Assembly: GCF_023073415.1 (NCBI RefSeq) | Contig: NZ_JADPJL010000082.1 | Span: forward strand, 51,673 to 115,672 | Source: Bradyrhizobium sp. 190 | Lineage (GTDB): Bacteria; Pseudomonadota; Alphaproteobacteria; Rhizobiales; Xanthobacteraceae | Direction of reading: 5' to 3' | DNA: 64,000 bases | Shown: positions 34,179-42,048 of the stretch, in pieces | Layout: the number at the start of each line of letters is the position of its first letter | Numbering within the stretch: the first letter of the stretch is position 1 | Made by a program: the position numbers and the translations under genes | The notes under the pieces: generated by a model | What the model saw: only the letters and a program-made list of their open reading frames with translations | What the model was told of the DNA's origin: nothing | The model's database searches: none

Positions 34179-36152
34179 CTAATGTCGGAACGCTTCGGCC
34201 GGTTCAAGCGCGGCGGCGCGCGAGGCGGGGTAGACTCCGGACAGCAGACCGATCACGCCGCCAACAGCTGGCGCAAGCAAGGGAGCGAGCGGGTCGAGCA
34301 CTGGAGTCCAGACCTGATACGCCGAGACACCCACCACGATCAGCACGCCGACACTTGATCCGAGCAGTCCCCCCACGACGCCCATGGACGCGCTCTCGAT
34401 GAGGAACTGTGAAGCGATGTGGCGACGAGTGGCGCCAATGGCGCGGCGCAGTCCAATCTCCGCCGTTCGCTCCATCACGCCCACCAGGGTGATATTGGCG
34501 ATCCCAAGCGCGCCGACCACGAGCGACAGGCCCCCCAGCAGCAGGAACATCATATTGAGATCGGTTTGCACGTCGTCGCGCACGCGCCGCGGCTCCTGCG
34601 GCAGTTGCACGCGAAGCGTGCGTGGGTCGTCCGGCCGCAGCGCCGCCCGCGCCTGCAGCGCGATCAGGGAAGCGGCGCCGATCTTGGTCTCCACGACCAC
34701 CATACCAGGCCCGAACAGGCTGAAATGCCGTCGCGCCGTGCCCTCGGGAATGATGACCGAACCAAGCAGTTCCGGCTTTCGCACCACATCACGGAGGATA
34801 CCGATCACGAGATAGAGCTCGTCGCCGACATAGATCGCGGGCAGCCGCTCTACTCCAGCGATGCCCAGGCGGCGCGCGGCATCGGGGCCGAGGATCGCAA
34901 CTCGCTCGGCGCGGGCAGAATGCCCCCCGTCGATAAACCGTCCCGAGGCGAGGTCGGCGCGCACCGCGCGGAATAAATCCGGCGAGGCGGCGCGCACCGC
35001 CAGTTTGAATGCGGTCTGATTGGACGGATCCACCACCGGCGAGGCGCTGACGAGCATGTCGTGGACATTGACGTCGCTGAGCAGGCCCGCGGCCACGACA
35101 CCGTTCAGCCGGACCAGCCGTTCCGGCGCGTCCCATGGAATGGCCCGCGGATCAATCGTGCCGGTCGCCATTCCCGGCCGGGCCGTGATGAACAATTCCG
35201 TAGCCGCGAGTTGATCGAACTGACTGATGATGCGGTTACCGGCGGTTCGCGTCAGACCGATGGTGGCGACCAGCGCCGACATGCCGATCACGATGCCAAG
35301 CACCGTCAGCGCCATACGGGCCGGACGCGCGATCGCCCCGGCGATGGCTTCGGAGACGAGGTCACGCATCGTGATCCCCGACGCCGCGATGCGCGCTCTG
35401 GATGGAGGTGGCAATCCCGTCTCGCTTCCCCCAAAAAGCTCGCCATCCTTCATGTTGACCCGGCGCGAGCCCCGGCGCGCGACGTTTTCGTCATGCGTGA
35501 CAACGACGATCGTCATGCCCTCCTTGTTGAGCTCGGTGAAGAAATCCAGGATCGACCCAGTATTCTTGGAATCAAGATTGCCGGTCGGCTCGTCGCACAA
35601 GAGCAGGCTCGGTGAACCCATCAGGGCGCGGGCGATCGCCACCCGCTGGCATTCGCCGCCAGACAATTTGGAAGGCAGGAAATTTGCGCGATGCTCGAGG
35701 CCGACGCGACGAATTTCCTCCATCGCCCGTTCGCGACGCCCGCGTCCGGTGTGCCGACGGTATACCTCCGCCAGCATGACGTTCTCGAGGACCGTGCGAT
35801 AAGGGAGCAAGTGGAATGACTGAAAGATGAATCCAATGCGCCGGCTGCGCAGCCCGGCCCGCTCATTCTCGCTCAGCTTTGTTGTTTCGATACCATCAAA
35901 AACGTACTGTCCGCTGGTTGGCCGATCGAGGCAACCGAGGATATTCAACAGGGTGGATTTCCCCGAGCCGGATGGACCGGTTATCGACAGCCATTCGCCA
36001 CGCCGCAACACGAGATCCACATCAACTAATGCGTCGACCGCAGGATCGGTCCCGAACTGCTTACACACTTTACGCAGATCGAGCACATGGTCGGCATCGG
36101 CAGGAACTGCCTTGACCGGCACCTCCGGCCGCTTGTCTTCCATGAGCCTCAT
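34179..36152 (-). CDS. MacB-like ABC transporter (fused ATPase and permease)
   Basis: 657 residues. The ATPase comes first: Walker A GPSGSGKS (59-66), Q-loop FIFQSFHLLPY (~109-118), signature LSGGECQR (163-170), Walker B LLLCDEPTGNLD (~183-194) and switch His220. The MacB-type permease follows, with one helix at ~270-305 (ALTVLGIVIGMSALVATIGL), a ~230-residue periplasmic domain and three C-terminal helices (MMFLLLGGLSLVVGALGIANI..., VVGGLLGSSVGVLIVVGV, GGVIGLLSGVYPASRAA). Architecture and size match MacB, which drives efflux or mechanotransmission with a TolC partner. Its ATG overlaps the adaptor stop by four bases. Last gene of the operon. Confidence 0.9.
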   Translation of the reverse strand: MRLMEDKRPEVPVKAVPADADHVLDLRKVCKQFGTDPAVDALVDVDLVLRRGEWLSITGPSGSGKSTLLNILGCLDRPTSGQYVFDGIETTKLSENERAGLRSRRIGFIFQSFHLLPYRTVLENVMLAEVYRRHTGRGRRERAMEEIRRVGLEHRANFLPSKLSGGECQRVAIARALMGSPSLLLCDEPTGNLDSKNTGSILDFFTELNKEGMTIVVVTHDENVARRGSRRVNMKDGELFGGSETGLPPPSRARIAASGITMRDLVSEAIAGAIARPARMALTVLGIVIGMSALVATIGLTRTAGNRIISQFDQLAATELFITARPGMATGTIDPRAIPWDAPERLVRLNGVVAAGLLSDVNVHDMLVSASPVVDPSNQTAFKLAVRAASPDLFRAVRADLASGRFIDGGHSARAERVAILGPDAARRLGIAGVERLPAIYVGDELYLVIGILRDVVRKPELLGSVIIPEGTARRHFSLFGPGMVVVETKIGAASLIALQARAALRPDDPRTLRVQLPQEPRRVRDDVQTDLNMMFLLLGGLSLVVGALGIANITLVGVMERTAEIGLRRAIGATRRHIASQFLIESASMGVVGGLLGSSVGVLIVVGVSAYQVWTPVLDPLAPLLAPAVGGVIGLLSGVYPASRAAALEPAEAFRH

Positions 36153-37885
36153 TTCGCTGCTGCCGGCTCGGCTGTTTTATACCCCACCACCACGAGTTGG
36201 CCGGGGGCAAGCCCCCCATCGGGGATGTTGACCTCGACATAGCCGCCCGTCGAAAGCCCCGGTTGCACGGTGACGAATTCCTGCTTGCCGCCGCGATCGA
36301 CCAGCACGCGCGACGTGCCGTCGGCCGCAAGCGATACCGCGCTGGTCGGCACCGCGGTGACCGCGCCCTTCGACGTTTCGATCGGGATTGTCAGCCGGAC
36401 GGAAAACCCGGCCAGGAGCACCGGTGTGGTCTCTACCCTGACCCCGAGATAGAAGTGATAGCCGTCCACGCCGCGCGTGCCGGGTGTGGTCGCCACCGTC
36501 TCGACGACGCCAGTCGCCTTGATCCCAAGCGCCTGCTCGTCAATCGCGACTTTCATCCCGGGCTTTACTAACGGCGCGGCCTCAAGTGGCAGCTGCGAGT
36601 CGATGCTGAGCTGGTTGTCGGTTACACTCATGACCGGCCCGGAAGCATTGGCTGCGACCGCAGCGCTCACCTCGTGGACGCGGATCGGAAGCGACGGGAT
36701 GAATACGACCTCGTCCGCGGGCACCTGCACTCCGAGTTTCGCACGCGCGGTCGCGAGTTCGCGTTCCAGCCGCCCTGCTCGCTCGCTTGCGGCCTGGACA
36801 TCGAATTCGGCGAGCGTCTGCTGTTCCTGCGCGGCGCGCACGTTGCGCTCTCCTTCCAGGCGGGCCGCCTTCACGGCTCCCTCGGCAACCCGGATCCGTT
36901 CGTCGGCCAGGCCGGCCTCGCGCGCCGCGGTCTGAATCGCCAGATCGGCTTCCAGCTTCGCCTTGCGCTGCGCAGCACGTGCCACTTTGAGCTTGGCCTC
37001 GGCCGCGGCACGCGCCGTTTCGGTCTGGCGCGGATCGAGAACGATCAGGGCACGATCGGCGACTTGCGTGGCGACATCGGCACTGGCCGCGGTCGCGGAA
37101 TGCGCGGCCCGAGCGCGTTCGGCTTCAAGCGCGAGCGATTTGCCGGCGCGCGCGTCGGCCAGCTGGCGGCTATCGCCAACACGCGCCGCGCTGTCGAGGG
37201 CCGCCTGTCGCGTGTTCTGCTCCGCGGTGGCCCGCGCGGCACCGACGGCTTTCACCGCGGTCTCGCGCGTGGCCTCGGCCGCAAGCTGGGCCCGCGCGGC
37301 ATCCGACCACTCTCGCTCGAGCGCGGCAACGGCCGCGCGTTGTTCGCGCGTCGGTGCAAACGGATCCCACCCGGCCTTTTTATACATGCGCTCGACGGCG
37401 CCGGATGTCTTCTGATCGTAATTGCCATCGACTGTGCCCGGATCGAAGCCAAGACGAGCCAGGGCTTCTTCGAGCTGGCGGACATCGCCGCCGCTGGTTC
37501 CGGGCGCCATGTCGCGAAAAGCCGGTGCGGCGCCGCTGAGGACAAAGACCGGACGACCGGACGCGGATAGAATCACCTCGCCTTCCCCAAAGTTCGCATT
37601 CGGCCGCGGCAGCGACGAGATCAGCCCGACGGCGCCCTTGACCGTCGAAGGCGCGATCGAAATCGGCTGAGGCAGCCCGAAGCGGACCGTGCCGCGGGTG
37701 ACCACATCGGAACTCAGTACACGCGACTCAACAGGCACGAGGATCGGAGATGCCTCTGGGGCTGCGGTGCGCGCCGCGATTTCTGCCGGAGACTGGATCC
37801 TGGAGCCCATGTACCAAGCGCCAAGCGCCATGCCCCCAACCACGCCCAGGATAGCCCAGAGAACGTTTATGCGCTTTGCGATCAT
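36149..37885 (-). CDS. Membrane-fusion (HlyD-like) adaptor with an embedded peptidoglycan-binding domain and long coiled coil
   Basis: 578 residues. One N-terminal membrane helix (VLWAILGVVGGMALGAWYM), then barrel strands (VVTRGTVRFGLPQPISI). A PG_binding_1 motif (GTSGGDVRQLEEALARLGFDPGTVDGNYDQKT) sits at ~127-160. An exceptionally Ala-rich coiled-coil hairpin follows (~175-385), then barrel/membrane-proximal strands (GMKVAIDEQALGIKATGVVETV, SVRLTIPIETSKGAVTAVPTSAVSL). The arrangement resembles adaptors of actinobacterial three-part ABC exporters, and the peptidoglycan domain could anchor the machine in the wall. Start 37885 is the first Met before the helix. Confidence 0.85.
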   Translation of the reverse strand: MIAKRINVLWAILGVVGGMALGAWYMGSRIQSPAEIAARTAAPEASPILVPVESRVLSSDVVTRGTVRFGLPQPISIAPSTVKGAVGLISSLPRPNANFGEGEVILSASGRPVFVLSGAAPAFRDMAPGTSGGDVRQLEEALARLGFDPGTVDGNYDQKTSGAVERMYKKAGWDPFAPTREQRAAVAALEREWSDAARAQLAAEATRETAVKAVGAARATAEQNTRQAALDSAARVGDSRQLADARAGKSLALEAERARAAHSATAASADVATQVADRALIVLDPRQTETARAAAEAKLKVARAAQRKAKLEADLAIQTAAREAGLADERIRVAEGAVKAARLEGERNVRAAQEQQTLAEFDVQAASERAGRLERELATARAKLGVQVPADEVVFIPSLPIRVHEVSAAVAANASGPVMSVTDNQLSIDSQLPLEAAPLVKPGMKVAIDEQALGIKATGVVETVATTPGTRGVDGYHFYLGVRVETTPVLLAGFSVRLTIPIETSKGAVTAVPTSAVSLAADGTSRVLVDRGGKQEFVTVQPGLSTGGYVEVNIPDGGLAPGQLVVVGYKTAEPAAAK

Positions 37886-38029
37886 GCCGTAGTCCCTCCC
37901 GCCATCGACAGCGTGCGGGCCATCTTCGTAGGAAGCGTTGCGTCCTTCTTCATGCGATGCACTGCGAGGAAAGGAGATTACTCATCGTCACCGATCCGGG
38001 GAAGTATGGGAGTGTACATCCTAATTGGT

Positions 38030-38905
38030 CTATTGCACTTTCCGGGAGAACAGCTCCTCCTGGATCTTCTCCTCGATTGGCGTCAGCACCTCCTCATGCA
38101 GCTTATGGGCTCTGACCGAGACCAGGCGCTCGAAATCCTGCAATTTCCTCAGCGCGGCTTTCTGGTCCTGTGACATCTTGATTACCAACAGCTTGCCGCC
38201 CTCGGTCAGCGCGCTGAGCCGGTTCCGCAGGTCGGGCTCGATTTCGTCCGGATGGCCGTATTCGAAGCCGGCCTTCTTCATTTCCCGTTGCCAGAACGCA
38301 ATCGCGGCCTTCATCCGCGGGTCCTTGTTGATCAGCGCATCCTGGGGATTGTAGTGGCTGGCCTTCAACTGATCGGGCTTGAACGTTTCAGTGAGCGCCT
38401 TGCGTGTGCAACCGCCGGTACGCGACAAATCCTCGGTCTCCAGAGCGACCGCGAGGGTGCTGAACACGTCATCGCCGAGCAATGCGCGATTGTAGGCGAC
38501 CTGATCCGCGGGGGAAAGCTTGCGGAAAATCTGCACATTGCGTTCGCCCAGACCGACGCGGGCGGGGTTGTAGCCGGTGGACAGCTGAGGCGGCAAACCC
38601 GTGTAGAAGGTAGATACGCCAAAGCCATACCGATTGACGAACTCCTCCTCACTGAGGCCCGGAAGTTGTTTGTCCGCCGTCATGCCCGCCCGCACGGTGT
38701 TGTGGTCAGCCGCGATGTACTGGAAGCCTTGTTCGCGCATGCAGCGCGCGATCAGTTCCTCGGTCTTCTCGATCGCCTGAACCAGTTCGCGTGGCGACAT
38801 GCCGAATTCCTCGGTGCCGAGGCCCTTCGGTGCCTGTGCCTGCGCCGCCGCTGTCGCTGGCGCGAGCAGGACGGCGAACAGACCCGCGCAGATCGTCTTC
38901 TTCAT
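38030..38905 (-). CDS. Secreted helical protein, hypothetical
   Basis: 291 residues from ATG 38905 (AAGGGA upstream). The signal peptide ends ATAAA-QAQAP. The mature protein is mostly helical with two cysteines (ARCMREQGFQY, TGGCTRKAL). It has the stretch EKTEELIARCMREQGFQYIAAD early on and WQREMKKAGFEYGHPDEIEPDLR later, a repeated EM/RCMxxxGFxY idea. I recall this pattern from periplasmic proteins in actinobacteria that lie near ABC adaptors. No catalytic motif is seen. It may be a periplasmic accessory of the exporter. Confidence 0.7.
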   Translation of the reverse strand: MKKTICAGLFAVLLAPATAAAQAQAPKGLGTEEFGMSPRELVQAIEKTEELIARCMREQGFQYIAADHNTVRAGMTADKQLPGLSEEEFVNRYGFGVSTFYTGLPPQLSTGYNPARVGLGERNVQIFRKLSPADQVAYNRALLGDDVFSTLAVALETEDLSRTGGCTRKALTETFKPDQLKASHYNPQDALINKDPRMKAAIAFWQREMKKAGFEYGHPDEIEPDLRNRLSALTEGGKLLVIKMSQDQKAALRKLQDFERLVSVRAHKLHEEVLTPIEEKIQEELFSRKVQ

Positions 38906-39051
38906 GACGCTATCCCTTCCGGCAAAGAACCACACAAAGTTCGTGTTCAGTTTCTCCTGTCAACATTTCCGAAGCGGCACCTTTTATTGCCGTCTTCCTT
39001 CGATCGATTGGCCTCGGCGCGCCGGAATCACGCCGAGGCGGCCGATCCATG

Positions 39052-40146
39052 TCATTCCGTACCGAGGATCTTTCCGGACTCGATGTCGACGAAAACGTCT
39101 TTCTCGCCGCGCGACGTCTGAATCTCGACCACGTAGACACTCTTGCCGAGCTTCTTTTCAATCTTCACGTCAGTGGCCTTTCCGGGCATTCGCTCAAGCG
39201 CGATCTTGGTGGCCTCGGCAGCCGAAATCTTCGCCACCGGAGACTTTTGCTTCAAAGGCTTGTCGCTTGCCTTTCCGACGGTTGAGACGTTGGAGGCCGG
39301 ATTGCTGGCCGGGAGCGCGTTTGAAATGACGAGCTTGCCGTCGGAGCTGTCGCTCACGACCCCCACATCTGGACACCAGACCTTGTCGGTGATTTCGTTC
39401 AGCTTGATCAGATCCTGCTCGCGGATCCGGGCGCAGCCTTTGAAGGTCCCGGCCGGAACCTTTATTTCGATGCCGGTTTCCATGTTCTCGGAGCCACCAA
39501 AGGCCAAGCTCTTGCTTCCTGCGGCGATATAGCGATCACCGATCGTGAAAGCGCCGGGCATCAACATGCCGGGCTCGGTGACGCCGTCGCCGTCAGGATC
39601 GCCCGCCCGCCACGTGCCAGCGAAAATCGGCTTGCCTTCCTTGATTTCCCAACTTACCCCGCCGAATGAGTAGACGCTGTTGGTGGTCTTATCGAGGGCC
39701 AGCCAGTTGATAGCGCGTTGCGTCAGCACGCCGTCGACACGTTCTTCTTCCTGCACAACCGCAGTCTTGAATTTGCCAAGCCCGGGAATATCGAAATCCT
39801 CGGTGGTATCCAGCACCACGGTCTCTTTGCGATACTTGCCGTCTGGGTGATCGGGCCGTTCAAGCGCGTGCTTGTGGCCCGGCATGATCGGGTAATAGAG
39901 CGGATTGACGCCGCGCGGGACGATATTCTCGCCCTGCAGATTCCACTCCTTCAGTGACGAGAAATCGTTGCCGCTCTTCCAGCGTGGCGGATCCTTGATC
40001 TCGCCGGCGGCAGCGCCGCCGGCGAGCGCGAACGCGGCCGCTGTCAGAACGGTGACCGCCAATAGGGTGGCTCGCCAACTGGTCGGCCGACCAGGTTGAC
40101 CGCTCGCCGGCTTCATCTGTCGATCCAAACTCTGACTGTCGAACAT
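39052..40146 (-). CDS. Secreted protein with PLxPGxxxxY-type N-domain and C-terminal PepSY domain
   Basis: 364 residues (an alternative start at 40116 gives 354). Long signal sequence or anchor (SWRATLLAVTVLTAAAFALAGGAAAG). The N-domain has NPLYYPIMPGHKHALE, then QEEERVDGVLTQRAINWLALDKTTNSVYSFG, the same plan as the protein at 41107-42048. The C-terminal ~60 residues are a PepSY domain (KISAAEATKIALERMPGKATDVKIEKKLGKSVYVVEI, FVDIESGKILG). PepSY domains inhibit proteases or sense envelope cargo. The pairing with the sister protein suggests a duplicated periplasmic accessory. Confidence 0.8.
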   Translation of the reverse strand: MFDSQSLDRQMKPASGQPGRPTSWRATLLAVTVLTAAAFALAGGAAAGEIKDPPRWKSGNDFSSLKEWNLQGENIVPRGVNPLYYPIMPGHKHALERPDHPDGKYRKETVVLDTTEDFDIPGLGKFKTAVVQEEERVDGVLTQRAINWLALDKTTNSVYSFGGVSWEIKEGKPIFAGTWRAGDPDGDGVTEPGMLMPGAFTIGDRYIAAGSKSLAFGGSENMETGIEIKVPAGTFKGCARIREQDLIKLNEITDKVWCPDVGVVSDSSDGKLVISNALPASNPASNVSTVGKASDKPLKQKSPVAKISAAEATKIALERMPGKATDVKIEKKLGKSVYVVEIQTSRGEKDVFVDIESGKILGTE

Positions 40147-40326
40147 CTCAATGCCCTCCAGTTACGGGCCGGCGGTCCGGACAAACGTCGCCCAAGGTTG
40201 CAATTGTTTCGTCCTCATTTTGGCCGATGAGCGAGAGCATGCGCGGGTGCATTGCCGTTCCCGGACAGAAGGCAGGGCATCGCCTGTTCGTCTCGGGCCA
40301 GTCTGACGGGCTCGGGCGGGCCTGGT

Positions 40327-41025
40327 TCATCGAGTCCTCGCAGTGGTGAAGCCAGCTTCGATGAAGGACCGGTTGCCGTCCTTCGCGACGGTCCCGATCG
40401 CGAATTTGTAGGCTTTGCCGGCGCGCAAGAACCCATCAGGTACAGTGAAGGATCTTGCCGAACCCGGCAGCAGTGCCCGGATTTCGTAGGCCGAACCGGT
40501 TTGCTCGACCACGATGGCGCAGGCCTCGATCCCCTTCGGCACGGACCATCTCAGGGTGAGAGCGGTGACGGGTACGTCCTTCTGGTCCGGCCGCGGATAT
40601 TCGAATGCGGCCGGTTCGGGGAATACGTGGCTCAACTGCGCCTCGCCGCGCAGGTTCACCCCCTTGGTCGTCGTTCCCTCAAAGCGATAGGCGCCCGCCG
40701 GGAAATCGGCGCGGACGATCTTGTCGTCATCGGGTTCGGGCGATTCGAGCGTAAGACTGCGAACTCCCAACTTCGAGTCCGGCGTTCTGAGGTCGATCAC
40801 CGTGCGCTCGCCGGGCGCCAATACTTTCAGCGCCGCGAGCCCATCCGTGGCGCCGGTCACATCGAACCGGATCTCGGCATCGCGGTCTTGCACGTTACGC
40901 TCGAGATAGACGGAGAGCTCTTCGAAGCGACCATCCTCGGCCGCTGCTCCCGCCAGCTGATAGGCCATGGCGAACAAAGCGCCGATGGCGGCAATCCAGC
41001 TGTTGTGGCGATGCATCGTGTTCAC
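40327..41025 (-). CDS. Secreted Ig/fibronectin-III-like protein
   Basis: 232 residues. The signal peptide ends GAAA-EDGRF. The mature part is beta-rich: AEIRFDVTGATDGLAALKVLAPG, VVDLRTPDSKLG-like strands, and a final domain VTALTLRWSVPKGIEACAIVVEQ, RSFTVPDGFLRAGKAYKFAIGTVAKDGNRSFIEAGF that has the FnIII shape. It probably forms protein contacts in the periplasm. Lies between the two PLxPG proteins in the same operon. Confidence 0.7.
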   Translation of the reverse strand: MNTMHRHNSWIAAIGALFAMAYQLAGAAAEDGRFEELSVYLERNVQDRDAEIRFDVTGATDGLAALKVLAPGERTVIDLRTPDSKLGVRSLTLESPEPDDDKIVRADFPAGAYRFEGTTTKGVNLRGEAQLSHVFPEPAAFEYPRPDQKDVPVTALTLRWSVPKGIEACAIVVEQTGSAYEIRALLPGSARSFTVPDGFLRAGKAYKFAIGTVAKDGNRSFIEAGFTTARTR

Positions 41026-41106
41026 ATCAACCTCCCACAGGTCCTCCTACCGATTCTGGACCAGTCGGACGCTTCGCCGGCACCCTCTACAGGGCCGGCG
41101 AAATAC

Positions 41107-42048
41107 TCACCGGCTTCTTGCATTTGTCGCACCCTTCATCAGTTCGGCGGGCGGCGTGCGACCATAGAGGTAGGCGCGCTTCTCTATCTCCAGGGCCTCG
41201 GCGCGGGCCTTCGCCAACGCATCAGGGGTAAGCTTCACGACCTCGACCAGCTCCAGGGTCTCACGCAGCTTTTCGCCCTTTCCCCTCCAACCGACTTTGA
41301 TATAGCCCACGCCGGCTGCGTAGTACTTGAGCTGCTGAGCGTCCGGCCCTTCGTGCTTGCTGCCCTCCGCGATCACCAGAACGTCCTTGTAGCAGCCGGC
41401 CGGAACACAGGCCTTCTGACCGACTTTTTCTACGGCTCCGCGGTCCGCCCAGTTGAACGGGGGCGGCGCGTAGCCCTGAGAGTAGCTTGGTGTCCCCGGA
41501 CGCGGGTCTGCCTTCATCATGATTCCTGCATGCGAGCCATCCAGGCCAGCGAGCCAGGCCCTGTTGCCCACGAACTCCGCCTCGTCGTATACTTCACGCA
41601 GCTCACCCAGCAGCCAGACAGTGCCGTCCTTGTCCTGCGCGAAGAAAATGATCTCCGATTCCTTCACCTTGCCCTCCTTGTAGTCCACATCCCAGACGAC
41701 GACGGTTCGCACGCCGTTGATTACCTTGGTGAGGTCCGTCACGGTCTGCACCACGCGAGCGGGAACGCGCTTCCCGTCCTCCTCGGTGAACCCCTTGTAG
41801 ACCACCTGAGTCCCTGGCTGCAGCGGGAACCATTTGTTGTCGACGTTGGCGGAGTTATCGAAATTGTTGCGATCGAACGCTTCCAGCGCGTCCTCAGGAG
41901 CTTTGCTCTTCTGCGCCATAGCGCCGCCGCTGGACAGTCCGAGATAAATGAAAGTCACAAGCCCAACCAAGGCCATCGTTTCCTGACAATATCTGATCGC
42001 TGCCTTTGCCATCGTAGGCTCCTCCAAACTCAAGTTCATTTCAGACAT
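41107..42048 (-). CDS. Secreted conserved protein of the PLxPGTxxxY family
   Basis: 313 residues; the start overlaps the end of the RND permease gene by eight bases (a second Met lies at 42012). Hydrophobic segment MALVGLVTFIYLGLSS and signal-like AMA-QKSK. The mature part has KWFPLQPGTQVVYKGF, then DVDYKEGKVKESEIIFFAQDKDGTVWLLGE, HAGIMMKADPRPGTPSYSQGY, and ACVPAGCYKDVLVI with two Cys. I recall a large bacterial family of unknown function with this order of motifs (YPLxPGTxxxYxG ... AQDKDGNVWYFGE ... GIxMPAxPxxGxxYxQE). It is probably a periplasmic carrier or sensor; not proven. Confidence 0.75.
   Translation of the reverse strand: MSEMNLSLEEPTMAKAAIRYCQETMALVGLVTFIYLGLSSGGAMAQKSKAPEDALEAFDRNNFDNSANVDNKWFPLQPGTQVVYKGFTEEDGKRVPARVVQTVTDLTKVINGVRTVVVWDVDYKEGKVKESEIIFFAQDKDGTVWLLGELREVYDEAEFVGNRAWLAGLDGSHAGIMMKADPRPGTPSYSQGYAPPPFNWADRGAVEKVGQKACVPAGCYKDVLVIAEGSKHEGPDAQQLKYYAAGVGYIKVGWRGKGEKLRETLELVEVVKLTPDALAKARAEALEIEKRAYLYGRTPPAELMKGATNARSR

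Noticed and set aside
36674..37570. Plus-strand open frame of 298 codons
   Set aside because: Antisense of the Ala-rich coiled-coil region of the adaptor; composition bias explains the lack of stops.
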